Source: Bythopirellula goksoeyrii
GTDB lineage: Bacteria > Planctomycetota > Planctomycetia > Pirellulales > Lacipirellulaceae
NCBI RefSeq assembly: GCF_008065115.1
Contig: NZ_CP042913.1
Location: 4,065,658 to 4,129,657 of the forward strand
Direction: 5' to 3'
Length of the DNA stretch: 64,000 nucleotides
Shown: positions 8,857-19,471 of the stretch, piece by piece
Numbering within the stretch: the first letter of the stretch is position 1
Layout: each line of letters opens with the position of its first letter
Position numbers and translations under genes: made by a program
The notes under the pieces: model-generated
Told to the model about the DNA's origin: nothing
The model's input: the letters and a program-made list of their open reading frames with translations, nothing else
The model's database searches: none

Positions 8857-11745
8857 ATGCGGAGTAGTCTCGTGAAACGCTTACTACCTGACCGCAAATT
8901 CGATAAGCTTTTCCGCTTTGCACAGTTCTTGTTTTGGGCGACGCTTATCTCTCCGACCTACGCGGTGGAGAAACTCCACACTTTCACTTTCGCTGGGCAA
9001 ACACCGATAACCACAACCACGCTCATTCAGGAAGGCTTCTCTTTCGAAGGCGAGCTGATTGGGGTCCAGGTCAGTGCAAGCTTTACGAATCTGCTATCTA
9101 GCACCTTTGTTGCTGACACGCCGATCGATAACGTATCGCTAACACTTGAGGCGGAGCAGGCAATGAGCGTAACGCTTCCGTGGGGATCGTTCACGGTCGA
9201 CCTAAACGGCCCTCCAGTACTATCAACGATAAATGACCTTGAAATCGACGATTTGTTTACCTTGAGCACGATCATCGAAGGCGTGGGTGGTGAGACTTTT
9301 TCTCCTGTGAGTCTCCAAAGCGGTCAAGATATTCCGATCACGATCAACTGGGCCCCAACCGTCCCGATAACGGTCCGTAATTTCTTTACGGAGCTTCCGG
9401 TGTTGCAAGGGAACGGTTTCTTTGGCGGGACGAGCTTGATGAACATCACCCTGAGTCCCATCGTGCAAGATATTCCCGAGGGCTGGATCAATCCTGACGG
9501 AGGCGCCTTTCAGACAGGAGCCAACTGGAGCAACGGGGCGTCGCCAACCAGCGGCGAAGCAGCCATATTCAACATACCGGCAGTTTACACCGTTGATTTG
9601 AGCTCGGACGTTCGCAACAGCATGGCGAAGGTCCAGAATGGCGCCGTAAAACTCAGCGTTGAAGACTCCAAATACGAAGTTGACCAACTCAATGTCATTG
9701 CCGCGCCTGGGCAAACAGCTTTGTTGACCGTGGACCGTGCCAATGTGGAATCGACGGCCCAACAGGGGATTTTCGCTCGGGAGATCGTGGTCGGTGCGAA
9801 CAGCACCTTAAGAACCGGTGACTTCGATCAGTTGTTCGAGAGCGACCCCAACAATCCTCTGGTCAACGCCAGGGAGTTTGTCCGCGTCGAGCAAGGGGGA
9901 AAGATGGAGGTCTTGAGCCTCAGTATCACCGGCCCAGGACCCAGCAACGGTGTGGCGCTTGCCCAGGTGCGGGGATTCGGATCGGCCATGAAGGCCGGCT
10001 ATATCAACGTCGGACAACCAATGGTGAGTGGCGGGGGTCCTGGCACCGCGGGACGTCTTGAAGTGACCAATGGCGGCAAGATCACTAGTCCCGATGTTGC
10101 CCTACAGATTGTTGTTGATTCGGGCGACGCCACCCTCCAGGGTTCGCTGCTTCTCTCAGGAGTAGCGACCTCAGGAGGCGACACTGCAGTGAGCGAAATC
10201 GAAGCTACCATAATCATCATCGGTAACTCGGGACGCGGGCGGTTCGATTTGGGCGAGGGTGCCTTGATGGAAGTCGACAAGCTAGTCCTGGGGCAAAGCA
10301 GAAACCTCAATGTCGGGACCGAGTCGTACGGCCAGGCGAACATCAGCGGGACGGGGACGATTCTTCGATCGTTCGGTCGCGACTTCGCAAGCATCATCGT
10401 AGGAGACCGAGGTCGTGGAGAGCTTACGATTACCGAGGGGGCGCATGTGGAAGCCTCGATTCAACTCGCCGCAAACTCTGACGAAGGCCCACAGCAAGGC
10501 ATCGTTAATATCGGTGGCGCGGGAACCCGCTTAAAAGGTGTGGTGCTCAACGTTGGGAGTAAGGGCGCGGGCGAGATGAAGGTGATGGACGGCGCTGTGG
10601 TTGAAAACCAAATTGCGGTGATCGGAGAGCTAGATGGAAGCCTGGGATTGTTGAGTATTACCGGTGCCGAGACGCGCTTCCTATCAGAGCTCCAGCTCAC
10701 CATCGGTGGGGATACCCAGCAGACCGGCAGCGCTCGGATGACGCTATCCGAGGGTGCCCAGGCGACAATTCTTGAACCCGATGACACGGATGGCCGAGTG
10801 AGAATCGGCAATCAAGGCGTGCTGGAGGTCGAGTCGGGTGCCTCGCTTATTGCGAAGACGATCGATGTCAACGGCGGAGACATCTTCATCAAAGATGCTA
10901 ACTCAACACTCCTATCAGACTTCGGACTGACTCTCGATGGAACCCTGAGCGTCTCCGAGGGACTCGCGACGGTCAAAGGAGGACAGCCCCTAACGATCGA
11001 GTCGCAAGGTGTAGCTAACGTCACAGAAGGGGGCGCCGTCCGAACCGCCAGACTCTCAATCGATCAGGGAGGTGAGTTCCTTGTCACCGGCGAGGGGTCG
11101 CAGTTGATCCTCGACGCCTCGCTGTCGAACGGACCCGCAGCCGATGAAACCCTCCTCGCTGGCGCGATGGCCGTGTCCGGCCGACTCACCATCAACCAGA
11201 ACGGACTGGTTGCAGCGGAACGGGTCGTCGTCGAACAGGGGGGGCGGATCGATGGCAACGGCGGCGTGATCGACGCGGGAGAGACACGCCTCGCTGGCAA
11301 CGCTTTCTTCAACCAGGGCTTGGTTGCAGCGGGTGCGTCGCCCGGAAAACTCACCATCGAAGGCGACTTCGTCCAGGAAGAGACCGGCATCATCGAGATC
11401 GAGATCGCAGGACTCCTGCCGGGCGTTGAACATGACGTCCTGGAAATTACCGGCGAAGCCGTGATCGACGGTTTCGTCGTGCTGCAATTCGTCGAGGGTT
11501 TTGCTCCCTCTCAGGGAGATGTGCTCAAGTACCTTCAAGTGGGCGAGTTTGCCGACCTGACAGGAGTCGACTACGAGGTCCGCGGTTTGCTTCCCGGATT
11601 CGAATTTGAGATATCTCGCGACCCCCTCAGCGGTGGCTTCCAGATGCTCGCCCTCAATGATGGCTTCGCTGTACCCGAGCCAGCATCTGCGTGCATCGCT
11701 CTCGTCTGCAGTGTTTGCCTTGTTCTTCGAAAACGAGCCTGGTAG
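8857..11745 (+). CDS. Large PEP-CTERM secreted protein with beta-solenoid-like repeats
   Basis: From the ATG at 8857 this is 962 residues. The signal peptide (FRFAQFLFWATLISPTYA) is followed by a ~150-residue N-terminal domain, then a W-x-x-P-x-G-G-A-F-x-x-x-x-N-W-S-N-G-x-x-P module at about 210-230 and hundreds of residues of short Gly/Val/Asn-rich strands (VGDRGRGELTITEGA, VGSKGAGEMKVMDGA), a pattern typical of right-handed beta helices of planctomycete surface proteins. It ends FAVPEPASACIALVCSVC..LRKRAW, a PEP-CTERM signal for recognition by an exosortase/archaeosortase-like enzyme. There is no dockerin motif, unlike its neighbours. An upstream in-frame ATG (8797) would place the signal peptide too far inside the protein. 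Confidence 0.85.
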   Translation: MRSSLVKRLLPDRKFDKLFRFAQFLFWATLISPTYAVEKLHTFTFAGQTPITTTTLIQEGFSFEGELIGVQVSASFTNLLSSTFVADTPIDNVSLTLEAEQAMSVTLPWGSFTVDLNGPPVLSTINDLEIDDLFTLSTIIEGVGGETFSPVSLQSGQDIPITINWAPTVPITVRNFFTELPVLQGNGFFGGTSLMNITLSPIVQDIPEGWINPDGGAFQTGANWSNGASPTSGEAAIFNIPAVYTVDLSSDVRNSMAKVQNGAVKLSVEDSKYEVDQLNVIAAPGQTALLTVDRANVESTAQQGIFAREIVVGANSTLRTGDFDQLFESDPNNPLVNAREFVRVEQGGKMEVLSLSITGPGPSNGVALAQVRGFGSAMKAGYINVGQPMVSGGGPGTAGRLEVTNGGKITSPDVALQIVVDSGDATLQGSLLLSGVATSGGDTAVSEIEATIIIIGNSGRGRFDLGEGALMEVDKLVLGQSRNLNVGTESYGQANISGTGTILRSFGRDFASIIVGDRGRGELTITEGAHVEASIQLAANSDEGPQQGIVNIGGAGTRLKGVVLNVGSKGAGEMKVMDGAVVENQIAVIGELDGSLGLLSITGAETRFLSELQLTIGGDTQQTGSARMTLSEGAQATILEPDDTDGRVRIGNQGVLEVESGASLIAKTIDVNGGDIFIKDANSTLLSDFGLTLDGTLSVSEGLATVKGGQPLTIESQGVANVTEGGAVRTARLSIDQGGEFLVTGEGSQLILDASLSNGPAADETLLAGAMAVSGRLTINQNGLVAAERVVVEQGGRIDGNGGVIDAGETRLAGNAFFNQGLVAAGASPGKLTIEGDFVQEETGIIEIEIAGLLPGVEHDVLEITGEAVIDGFVVLQFVEGFAPSQGDVLKYLQVGEFADLTGVDYEVRGLLPGFEFEISRDPLSGGFQMLALNDGFAVPEPASACIALVCSVCLVLRKRAW

Positions 11746-11923
11746 ATGGCTCGCGGGTGGGGCCTTACGATCTGAGGCGGACGGGTCTACTGGACAAGCT
11801 ATCACGTGTCACTGAGGGGGTTGATGCACCGTAGCGTATGTACCCACTCAACAGGCACGTCTGCACAACTTGACGCCGAGGTTGGACCACCGAATGGTGT
11901 GCGCTCAGTGAACCCCAGCCGCG

Positions 11924-12178
11924 TTACTGCCCCGCCACCGGCTCGGCCTCGTCGTCGGCCTTCCAGACGTCGGGTAGGAACTGCGCGAGCTCGGCTGCCG
12001 ACGTCTGGCCGATCTTGGCCAGCACGCTGGTCAGATACCGCTGCGGATCGACACCGTGCCGTTCGCAACTGGCGATCAGACTCCACAGCCGCGCGTGGTT
12101 CGCACCGGCCCGGTCGTTGCCGGCAAACAGTGGTGTAGGCCCGGGAGTTTCACCCGGGCCCCAACTGTCTAGCGACAA
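11924..12178 (-). pseudogene. IS66-family transposase, C-terminal remnant
   Basis: Reading leftwards, LFAGNDRAGANHARLWSLI, then ASCERHGVDPQRYLTSVLAKI match the end of IS66-type transposases (conserved GNDRaG...A.L.SLiatckrhGvdP..YL..vL). The sequence before that motif (12128-12178) looks unrelated and includes a GC hairpin (12138-12160), so homology begins abruptly. Only ~70 residues of a ~500-residue enzyme remain; no accessory TnpB-like gene or terminal repeats were found. It marks an old insertion between two PEP-CTERM genes. Confidence 0.75.
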
Positions 12179-12179
12179 T

Positions 12180-12790
12180 TAGTTTTCCCTCTCCGCGACA
12201 ATTAGAAATCCCCTGCTAGCTGACGAGCGTGGGGTTTGTGCTATCGCGTTGGCGATACCTCGGTTGCACTCGTTCTCTTTCGCTCGCCGAAACGTTTAAC
12301 CTTCAGATCAAAGGAATAGAGAAGAGGGGCCCGTAATGCTCCACCGAGAAATGGCGTCATCACGCCCGACGCCCATTGACAATCATCGGTACATCTTCGT
12401 GGAGTGAGTTACCTCAGTACCACGCAAAACTCGCTTCCAGTTGCTGGTCAGGCTCTACTGGACGGGGTTCGCACCCGCAAGGTTCCGCTGAAAGGTTTCA
12501 GATCTGCAAATTACATTTCATTCCCCTTTCCCAAGCTTTGCTTGGCGCAATTGATGCAACCGACGCGAGTTCCAGAGTCGCGATTCCTGCACAGAGCATC
12601 GATGCCGCGGCCTAGCTGCAACGCGGCAGTTAGCACCGCAATCCAGCGTCCGAGCGGGGCAAAATGCGCCAATTCTTCGCGCCCCAAGAATTTCCCCCAA
12701 AAATCTACTACTACTTCTATAACGGGGTGATATAGTGGGAAGCTCCCTCGGAAAACCGCAGGCTACGTTCCGCACCCACGAGAGGATCCA
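12180..12790. other. Gene-free stretch with transposon debris
   Basis: No gene supported. An 11-base word GCGACAATTAG occurs twice close together (about 12172-12182 and 12197-12207), possibly an IS end. A weak tail of the dispersed repeat (ATTGATGCAACC) is seen around 12550. The last 130 bases are AT-richer and probably carried the promoter of the wrecked gene that follows. Confidence 0.4.
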
Positions 12791-12791
12791 C

Positions 12792-13024
12792 TAAAGAAGG
12801 CTACCGCCGCTTTGGCACTCACACTCCTCCTGCACCTCAGTGCGCGGGCTGGCGGCGGCGTCATCTTCGACTGGGCCACGATCGGCCGTTAACACCGTAT
12901 GGCGCAACGGTCTCGGCAGCACATACAACCAGTACGACTACACGATCTGGAAGAACAATTTCGGCACAACTTCGACCACCGGCGCGGTGCCCGCCATAGC
13001 CGCGTTGCTGCTGGCAGACGGTAA
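12792..13024 (+). pseudogene. Internally deleted PEP-CTERM/dockerin gene remnant
   Basis: Bases 12795-12888 read as a signal peptide plus mature start (ATAALALTLLLHLSARAGGG, then VIFDWATIG), which resembles planctomycete PEP-CTERM sulfatase-modifying-like proteins. After a stop and frame change at about 12890 the sequence becomes a dockerin half-motif (NTVWRNGLGSTYNQYDYTIW, KNNFGTTSTTGAVP) followed by IAALLLADG. The middle of the gene is thus deleted, joining its head to its tail. The dockerin part closely parallels the end of the next gene ([20 protein letters not shown]), suggesting recombination between related genes. The expected ATG is replaced by CTA before AAGAAG. No product expected. 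Confidence 0.6.
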
Positions 13025-13069
13025 CGGGCTAACTACCACTGATCAAAACTTCCACGCGAGAGACCTACC

Positions 13070-16000
13070 ATGCGACAGCAGCTTCGAAGAAATGGCTCGC
13101 AAAGTCTTTGGCGGCTGCTCGTGGCGTGCATCATAAGCAGCGTGGGCGGAGGCCTCAGTCAAGCAGCGGAGTTCACCTTCAACTTCGCTAACCCAATCGA
13201 ACTGGGAGCCGCACTAGATGGCGCCGGGGTGGGCGACTTCGTCATGGACCCGCTCTTTCTCGGCACGGAGTTTGACAAAACAATCCGCGGCGGCACGATC
13301 GTCGGTTCGCCTGATGCGTTGATCTTTCCGGCGATTCCATTGCTAGGAATTCCCGAGGTACGCGCCGATACGCGGACCGGTGCGCGGCTCGAGGCGAATA
13401 TCACGGGCCGTGCAGGGCTCGAACTCAACGCCGGATTGAGCCTCGGCGGACTCGAGGCGGACGCAATCTTCAATTATAGTCCCACGCTCGTCGTTCCGGA
13501 TGTGATTCGCAGTGGGCAATTCTTCTCGCTGCGCGGGACGTCGGGGCTCGATACGAGCGGCGCATTTGGAGCAGGACAGATCGATCTCCCTTCGGCGTCG
13601 TTTAGCGCGGATGTGATTTTCGACGTGAACGCGGCTGGCAAGGTCGACTACGGCTTTGTCGGAGTTGTGCCGTACAACTCGCAGCCATTCGACTGGAACG
13701 TGGTCCCTCAGCCGACCGACGACGACGGTAACTGGACGTTGTTCGGCGTGGGGGTGGACCTCGACAACACAAACGACTTCGCGACGCTCACCGTCGCCGG
13801 GCAGGCGATCGGCATCAACCCGGGCGACAACGATACGGTCTTCGGGTACGACATCAGTCTCGACGCGCCGGGCGCGCAAGAGACCGACCCGCCACTGTTT
13901 AATCGCGATGTGGGGCGGATCGAGATTGTGAAGCCAACCTTGGGCGACACGCTGTTCGTCAACACGTCGCTCACCAGCGACCGCGGTATCGGCTACACGA
14001 TCGATTCGAACATCCTGCGGTTGGGGGTCGACATCGACGGCATCGCCTCGACGATCGCCGCCGGGGCATCTTACACTGATTTCTCGAAGACAATCGGGCA
14101 GCCAGACAGCGACATCAACGGGTCAATCGATGGCACGATCTTGGACCTGAAGTACGGCCCCGAACTGGGCTACAAGTACGAGTCATCGATCGATGCTAAG
14201 TTTGATGCGACGCTCACGTTCAGCGAAGACGTGGCAGTGATCGCCTCGGACGGCACGTTGCAGATTACCGACACGGTATCAGGCAGTTGGCACGACTTGC
14301 CGCAGATCGCTGTGCTGGGCAGCAATCAGGTCGATGTCGACGTGACATTCGACCGTTACGAGGCTCGCCGCACCGACCGCGGGGCGCTCACCATCGGCGA
14401 CTATCTGGAGTTTCAGGCCCTGGCGATTACCGCGAATCTGAACATCGGGCCGTTCTCGGTGGAACTGGCCGGCCTTGGCCCCGCGATCCATGAGCGAACT
14501 AGCATACTGGGTGGCCTGCTCGGCGAGATCGAGATCGACCTATTTGAGAACAAAGACATCTTTCTGGTTGAGGCGGAGATCAACGAAACGGGCAGTTTCA
14601 CACTGCAAGCCGCGCCGAACCAGTTGCTCTATCTGCCGGCGACTACGTCGGATCTCGACGAGTTGTCGTCCTGGCGGATTCTCGGCACGACCACAACGCC
14701 CGCCTCGTTTGCCGGCAACACGCTGGTGATTGGCCTCGGCGATGCCTCGGCTACGCATGTCGACGACCTACTCCCGACCACCGTGATCGACAACTCGACG
14801 TCGTTTCAGCACGTCACCGCCAGCGAGCTGCAGATTCTCGAGGGGAGCTCTCTATCGTTCGGCTCCAGTACGCAGCGGGAATGGACGCTCGATCGGATTC
14901 AGAACGACGGGACCTATAGCAGCCTGGGCGGACCCACGACATTCGCGGCGGGGCCCGTCGGCTTGCTGCGGATCGACGGCAACGGGTCCATCTCCGTCAA
15001 GGCACCTGCGTCGCGCATCGAGGCGGCTGTGCTCATCAACGGCGAGGGCCACGAGTTGTCGTTCAGCATCGGTGAGCTCGATATCACGCAAGCGATCGAT
15101 AACGCGGGGATTCTGAACGTCGGTGCACTCACCTCGCCGGTTGCGCTCACAGGCGAGTTCCGCAACAGCGGCGAGTTTCACGTGTCGAGTTCCGCGACAA
15201 TCCTGAGTAGCGGCGGTATTGTCAACGACGGGCTCGTTCGCGTCGCCAGCCAGATTGGCACGGCGGAGCTCGTTTTGCCGTCCAACCTCGGCTCGCCCAC
15301 CGGCAAGGGCGTCTACGCCGCGGGGCCTGGCGGGACTCTTCGCACCTTTGCGGCGCAGTTGAAGCCTGGCGAAGAGATGCTGTTCCACGCCGAGTCGGGT
15401 GGCGTCGTCGACCTCCGAAATGGTTTTAGTGTGCCGGGTACGGCCAACTTCTTGATCGACGACGGCGGAACGCTGATTCTCAACGGGGTCGATGTCTTCG
15501 ACCAGGGAAAAATAGACATCGTCAACCGCGGGCTGCTGCTGGTCGCATCGGGGACTAACACCATCTCCGATCCCGGCGGCGGCACAATCGTGCCGGTGAA
15601 TCTCGACAACAACGAGGGGACTGTGCGGATCGAAGCGGACGCCCGATTCTTCATCTCCGCGACAATCGAGGACTACTCTGGCGGCGGTGCGACGTTCGAC
15701 GCGGGCGAGTGGCAGATCATCGGCAACCCCGCTTTGTTTGACACCCGCGACTTCTTCAGCGCGGGCGGCGAAGACAAGGCGTCTCTCGGGATCACCATCA
15801 CGGGGGTGACCGCCGCGGACAACTATCTTGGGGAGTTCGAGTTCGACGATGAGCCGGGCTTTGACCCGGCGGTCCCCGGCTCCGGCTACCAGTTCGAGGA
15901 TTTCGACACGACGCTCGCGATCAACGCGTCGAAGGTCACGCTGAGTGGCGCCGCCTACTTCCCCTACTTCAACACGGTCCGAGAGAACCGGGGCGTGATC

Positions 16001-17416
16001 AACCTACGCGAGGGGATCCGCTTCTCCACCGAGGGGAACCTCACCAACTCGGGCGAGATCAACGTCGAGAATGGCGCCCAGTTGATCGTGAATGGCGACC
16101 TGCGGATCGAACCGGGCGGGTCGCTGCGCGTCGATGGCAGAAGCGGGCTGGAGGCCGAGGACGAGGCGCGGCTCGTGCACGATTTCACGCAGTTCGCAAT
16201 GGAGATCGTCGGCGGCGAGCTGACGCTCGGGCCCGAGGCATCGCTCTCGCTGTTCGACGGCCAGAGCGAAGGATATGTGCTGCTGGGCGACTGGACCGTG
16301 CGAGAGAGCGTCGAGATCGACCCGGTAACGCAGGAAGAGGTGGTTCGGCCCGCGGTCGTCGACCTCGGTGCGGTGGACCGGATTGCTCGCTTTGGGGATG
16401 GGCGGCTGATCCTCGACGGCGCCACTGTGCACTTTCCCGCGATCCACTCGATCGGTTCAGTGCAGGGCTCTTCGAACGCGATCGAGATCCTCGGCGGATT
16501 CGAGCTGGCGATCGACAGCAACATCCTGTCCCCCGAACTCGGCTTCGCCACCGAGACCGACCTCTTCCTCGCGTTCGACAGCGCACAGGTGCTCGTCGAT
16601 GGCGGCGGCAAGCTAATTACCGAGGTCTTCTTTGCCTACAACGACACCCACATTGGGGAACAGGGCTACGTGGCGGCCAGCGACCGGGTGGAAATCGCGA
16701 TCTCGTTCGATGACACCGCGTTGCGTGTCGATGGCGTGCTTGAGACCCCGCTGGTGATCGTGACCGACACGTCTAGCTTCTTACCCGGCGGGAGCCAGGC
16801 GGGCCGGCTCCGCGGCAAGGGCGAGATCTACGGCGATGTGGATGTTCAGACCGGCATCCTAGCGCCCGACGCCGACGGCTTGGAGATCTACGGCGACTTG
16901 TCGCTCTCCGCGACGTCGCAGACGCTCATCGAGCTCGGCGGCGAGGGGCACGGCAGGCTGACGGTCGGCTCCGCGACGCTCGGCGGAGTGCTCGAAGTGC
17001 TGCTTGGCGCGGGATTCAGTACGATCGACGGTGAGCAGTTCGAACTGATTGGCTTGGTCGACGGCGCGGGCGGTGTATTGGACGGGGCATTCGACAGCGT
17101 GCTGCTGCCGGTTTTGGACTTTGGCAGCTTATCGCTGACCGCCGACAGCAGCCGCGTGTTGCTCGAGTTCGCCGCGGCGCTGGGCGGCGACTTCAACGTC
17201 GATGGCACCGTTAACGCCGCCGACTACACCGTATGGCGCGACAACCTGGGCGGGTTGTACACTCAGAGCGACTACATGGTCTGGAGAAACAACTTCGGGG
17301 CGACTTCGGCCAGTCTGCCAGCCGGGTCGCCAGCAGTGCCCGAGCCGTATAGTGTGGCTCTGCTCGGTCTGGGGTGTTTACTCGCCTTGGCAAGTCGCCG
17401 TCTTTCAGGTTTCTGA
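13070..17416 (+). CDS. Very large PEP-CTERM, dockerin-like secreted protein
   Basis: A 1448-residue protein. Signal peptide [22 protein letters not shown] at the N-terminus, a ~450-residue first domain (annotated in similar proteins only as beta-rich), then a long region of Asn/Gly/Asp-rich strands with repeated statements of the type NxGxxxVxxGA (solenoid-like). Near the C-terminus come the dockerin-like [20 protein letters not shown] and [12 protein letters not shown], then [22 protein letters not shown], a standard PEP-CTERM tail with terminal arginines. Likely exported and processed at the envelope. Its 3' end is the intact relative of the fragment just upstream. GC-rich like its neighbours. 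Repeat copy B follows 66 bp after the stop. Confidence 0.87.
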   Translation: MRQQLRRNGSQSLWRLLVACIISSVGGGLSQAAEFTFNFANPIELGAALDGAGVGDFVMDPLFLGTEFDKTIRGGTIVGSPDALIFPAIPLLGIPEVRADTRTGARLEANITGRAGLELNAGLSLGGLEADAIFNYSPTLVVPDVIRSGQFFSLRGTSGLDTSGAFGAGQIDLPSASFSADVIFDVNAAGKVDYGFVGVVPYNSQPFDWNVVPQPTDDDGNWTLFGVGVDLDNTNDFATLTVAGQAIGINPGDNDTVFGYDISLDAPGAQETDPPLFNRDVGRIEIVKPTLGDTLFVNTSLTSDRGIGYTIDSNILRLGVDIDGIASTIAAGASYTDFSKTIGQPDSDINGSIDGTILDLKYGPELGYKYESSIDAKFDATLTFSEDVAVIASDGTLQITDTVSGSWHDLPQIAVLGSNQVDVDVTFDRYEARRTDRGALTIGDYLEFQALAITANLNIGPFSVELAGLGPAIHERTSILGGLLGEIEIDLFENKDIFLVEAEINETGSFTLQAAPNQLLYLPATTSDLDELSSWRILGTTTTPASFAGNTLVIGLGDASATHVDDLLPTTVIDNSTSFQHVTASELQILEGSSLSFGSSTQREWTLDRIQNDGTYSSLGGPTTFAAGPVGLLRIDGNGSISVKAPASRIEAAVLINGEGHELSFSIGELDITQAIDNAGILNVGALTSPVALTGEFRNSGEFHVSSSATILSSGGIVNDGLVRVASQIGTAELVLPSNLGSPTGKGVYAAGPGGTLRTFAAQLKPGEEMLFHAESGGVVDLRNGFSVPGTANFLIDDGGTLILNGVDVFDQGKIDIVNRGLLLVASGTNTISDPGGGTIVPVNLDNNEGTVRIEADARFFISATIEDYSGGGATFDAGEWQIIGNPALFDTRDFFSAGGEDKASLGITITGVTAADNYLGEFEFDDEPGFDPAVPGSGYQFEDFDTTLAINASKVTLSGAAYFPYFNTVRENRGVINLREGIRFSTEGNLTNSGEINVENGAQLIVNGDLRIEPGGSLRVDGRSGLEAEDEARLVHDFTQFAMEIVGGELTLGPEASLSLFDGQSEGYVLLGDWTVRESVEIDPVTQEEVVRPAVVDLGAVDRIARFGDGRLILDGATVHFPAIHSIGSVQGSSNAIEILGGFELAIDSNILSPELGFATETDLFLAFDSAQVLVDGGGKLITEVFFAYNDTHIGEQGYVAASDRVEIAISFDDTALRVDGVLETPLVIVTDTSSFLPGGSQAGRLRGKGEIYGDVDVQTGILAPDADGLEIYGDLSLSATSQTLIELGGEGHGRLTVGSATLGGVLEVLLGAGFSTIDGEQFELIGLVDGAGGVLDGAFDSVLLPVLDFGSLSLTADSSRVLLEFAAALGGDFNVDGTVNAADYTVWRDNLGGLYTQSDYMVWRNNFGATSASLPAGSPAVPEPYSVALLGLGCLLALASRRLSGF

Positions 17417-18020
17417 GTCATCGATTGCCAAGCTAGGGAGGTGAGCATATCCTCGTTGCATCTGAGATGTCTCAAACTGCCCGAAGATGGACAAACACCA
17501 GTGAGTTAGCCAGTCGGCTAACTCGCAGCGGTCTAGTTCGAGATGTGACACCGCTGCGCTTTAGCAAAATCTCTTCCAGCGGTCGGTTGATGCAACCGAT
17601 CGCACATACCAAATGCTGTAAGTCGTGGCGGTCGTGGATCGCTCGGCAGGTTTGAAGCCGCCCGTCGCCTACAGACTTTTGAATACCTTACCGACGTTCT
17701 GCTCCGAAACTCTTATTGCGAGCCTTCATGACGGTCCGGGGCATGGAAAGCATGAAGGCAAGGGGGTGGTCGAATTGGTGCTTGTCTATTCCTTTGTGAT
17801 GTGAAAAGGCGCCGTGAAGAGCAATTAGCCGGGAAGGTTGCCGTTGCGCATATCGCACTGCCGATGCCGTAGTTCTACGAATGGGATCCACTTCCGGCAC
17901 ATGATACGGTCAATGTGCAAGTGTCGACAAATCAGTGAATCAGTACTATGCTGTCGACTGGGTCTGTTACAAGTGGAAAGTCCATTTCTGCCGGTCCGGC
18001 AAAAAAAAAGGAGCATCGCA
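17417..18020. other. Intergenic region with repeat copy B and leader of the dszB-like cluster
   Basis: Besides repeat copy B (17483-17602), no gene can be supported. The 180 bases before the dszB-like start are less GC-rich, presumably hold its promoter, and end in a nine-A run immediately before the GGAG ribosome binding site. Confidence 0.5.
17483..17602 (+). repeat. Dispersed structured repeat, copy B
   Basis: Head GAAGATGGACAAACACC; hairpin 1 GTGAGTTAGCC / GGCTAACTCGC, nearly perfect 11 bp with loop AGTC; hairpin 2 GCAGCGGT / ACCGCTGC; tail CGGTTGATGCAACCG, a perfect 6-bp palindrome. Relative to copy A, changes in one arm of hairpin 1 are matched in the other (GGCC/GGCTAAG against AGCC/GGCTAAC). 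Confidence 0.8.
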
Positions 18021-19214
18021 ATGATGGCCAACGAAGTCAAAGCTACGACGTTTGAGAACACAAAACTAAATACGGTAAAGCTTGATTGGAAAGAGGTGTA
18101 CTACACCAACTGTCCGCTAGTCTCGGCGTCGAATGTCGACGAAGGCGTTGGCTTGACCAAGAAGGAGTTCAAGAAGATCGGGGTGAACTATCGCTACCTG
18201 CGTTCCACTCCCGAAAACGACTGGTATCCGCACTACATCCACAACCTGGACAACCTGATCCGCTTCGGCGGACTGTTCCCGGCCATCGACGCCCACGCCG
18301 ACTACCGCCGGACCTGCCTTCTGGGAGTCACGCAGATGCCGGCCGAAGGCGGTGTGATGATGGTGCGTTCTGGAGACGACATCTACCGGATGTCCGATCT
18401 GAAAGGCAAGAAAATCGGTCTTTCCAAGAGCATGAACCAGATCAAGAACGACTGGTGGCGCATTCAGGAGCACCAGGGGATCGAGCTCATGCTCCGGATG
18501 AATGGAATGACCATGGACGACATCGAGCTCGTCGAGTTCCCGTATGCCGACGACTGGTACAACGATCCGAAGATGGTGGGACCTGAAATGGAACTCTCCA
18601 TCGATCTGTGGCTCAAGCGCGACCACAAGCACGATCTTGCCTTCCGCCCGCTGGAAAGCGCACTGGAAAAAGGAGTCATCGACGCAATGTATACGCAGAC
18701 CAAGCCGCTCCAGCAGCTCTCCGAGGATACAGGCAAGTTCGCGGCGATCGAGGACCTCTCCCGCTCCCCGGACTGGCGCCTGCAGGTGGCCAACATTCCC
18801 GCTGCCATCACCTGCACTAAGGTTATGGCCGACAAGCATCCCGAACTCGCCGTCACCTTCATGAAGGGCATGATCCGAGCCGGTCGCTGGGCCAACGAGA
18901 ACAAGCGCGCCGCAGCGGAGATTCTCGACCAGCAGACCTTCTACCGAGACATCGAGCACACCTGGCAGGGCATCCGGGACGTGGACCTTGTGCCGAACCT
19001 GTCCCTCCTGAACCTGGCCTCCGTCAACATCGGCAAGGAGTTCATGGTCAGCCACGGCTACATCAAGAACGACTTCGATGTGAACGAATGGGCCGCGCCC
19101 GAGTTCTTGGAACAAGCCAGCCGGGAACTGCTGGAGGAGGAATGGAAGAAGCGGAGCACCGCCAAGCTTCCCAAAGCTGCGAGCCCGCTTGCAGGCGGAG
19201 GAAAGCTCGGCTGA
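18021..19214 (+). CDS. DszB-like sulfinate desulfinase (ABC substrate-binding fold)
   Basis: A 397-residue protein from ATG 18021, with a strong GGAG ribosome binding site behind an A9 run. It belongs with 2-hydroxybiphenyl-2-sulfinate desulfinase (DszB), which cleaves a C-S bond to release sulfite. The DszB active-site residues known as Cys27, His60 and Arg70 have counterparts here: Cys31 in YYTNCPLVSAS, His71 in YPHYIHNLDN and Arg81 in IRFGG, with the same 10-residue His-Arg spacing. Near the end WAAPEFL also matches DszB. There is no signal peptide, so it is cytoplasmic and not a transporter binding protein, although it shares that fold and automatic annotation would say ABC transporter. 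The natural substrate is unknown; dszA and dszC are absent. First gene of a cluster; a terminator-like hairpin follows. Confidence 0.8.
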   Translation: MMANEVKATTFENTKLNTVKLDWKEVYYTNCPLVSASNVDEGVGLTKKEFKKIGVNYRYLRSTPENDWYPHYIHNLDNLIRFGGLFPAIDAHADYRRTCLLGVTQMPAEGGVMMVRSGDDIYRMSDLKGKKIGLSKSMNQIKNDWWRIQEHQGIELMLRMNGMTMDDIELVEFPYADDWYNDPKMVGPEMELSIDLWLKRDHKHDLAFRPLESALEKGVIDAMYTQTKPLQQLSEDTGKFAAIEDLSRSPDWRLQVANIPAAITCTKVMADKHPELAVTFMKGMIRAGRWANENKRAAAEILDQQTFYRDIEHTWQGIRDVDLVPNLSLLNLASVNIGKEFMVSHGYIKNDFDVNEWAAPEFLEQASRELLEEEWKKRSTAKLPKAASPLAGGGKLG

Positions 19215-19231
19215 CAAACCCGCAACCATGA

Positions 19232-19257
19232 GGCGCCCTCCCACCCGGGAGGGCGCC
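19232..19257 (+). terminator. Strong GC hairpin after the dszB-like gene
   Basis: A perfect 11-bp stem GGCGCCCTCCC / GGGAGGGCGCC with a 4-nt loop lies 18 bp after the stop codon. The following bases (GCTTGGTTT) have only a weak T run, so it may attenuate or protect mRNA ends rather than fully terminate before the downstream genes. Confidence 0.55.
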
Positions 19258-19369
19258 GCTTGGTTTCCGTCCGCACCATACCACCAAAGGCGACCGGGCC
19301 TGATTCGCGAACCAAGCGCCATCACCGCCGGTCCGGTGATGGGCAATGAATCAACCGAAAGCCACAACG

Positions 19370-19471
19370 ATGTCTGACGAAACAGACAAAAGTGGAGACC
19401 CGACAGCAAGTTCTGCCGGCGAAATCGGAACAAAGAACAACCCGCGCAAGGTGGGTGGACGAATGTTATGA
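19370..19471 (+). CDS. Small ORF translationally coupled to the crotonase gene
   Basis: A 33-residue ORF, MSDETDKSGDPTASSAGEIG then TKNNPRKVGGRML. Its stop overlaps the start of the following gene (ATGA-type overlap), which suggests coupling. The composition looks like the soluble, disordered N-terminus of a longer membrane protein, so it may be the stump of a deleted permease gene. A start at 19370 without an obvious ribosome binding site makes this uncertain. Confidence 0.3.
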   Translation: MSDETDKSGDPTASSAGEIGTKNNPRKVGGRML

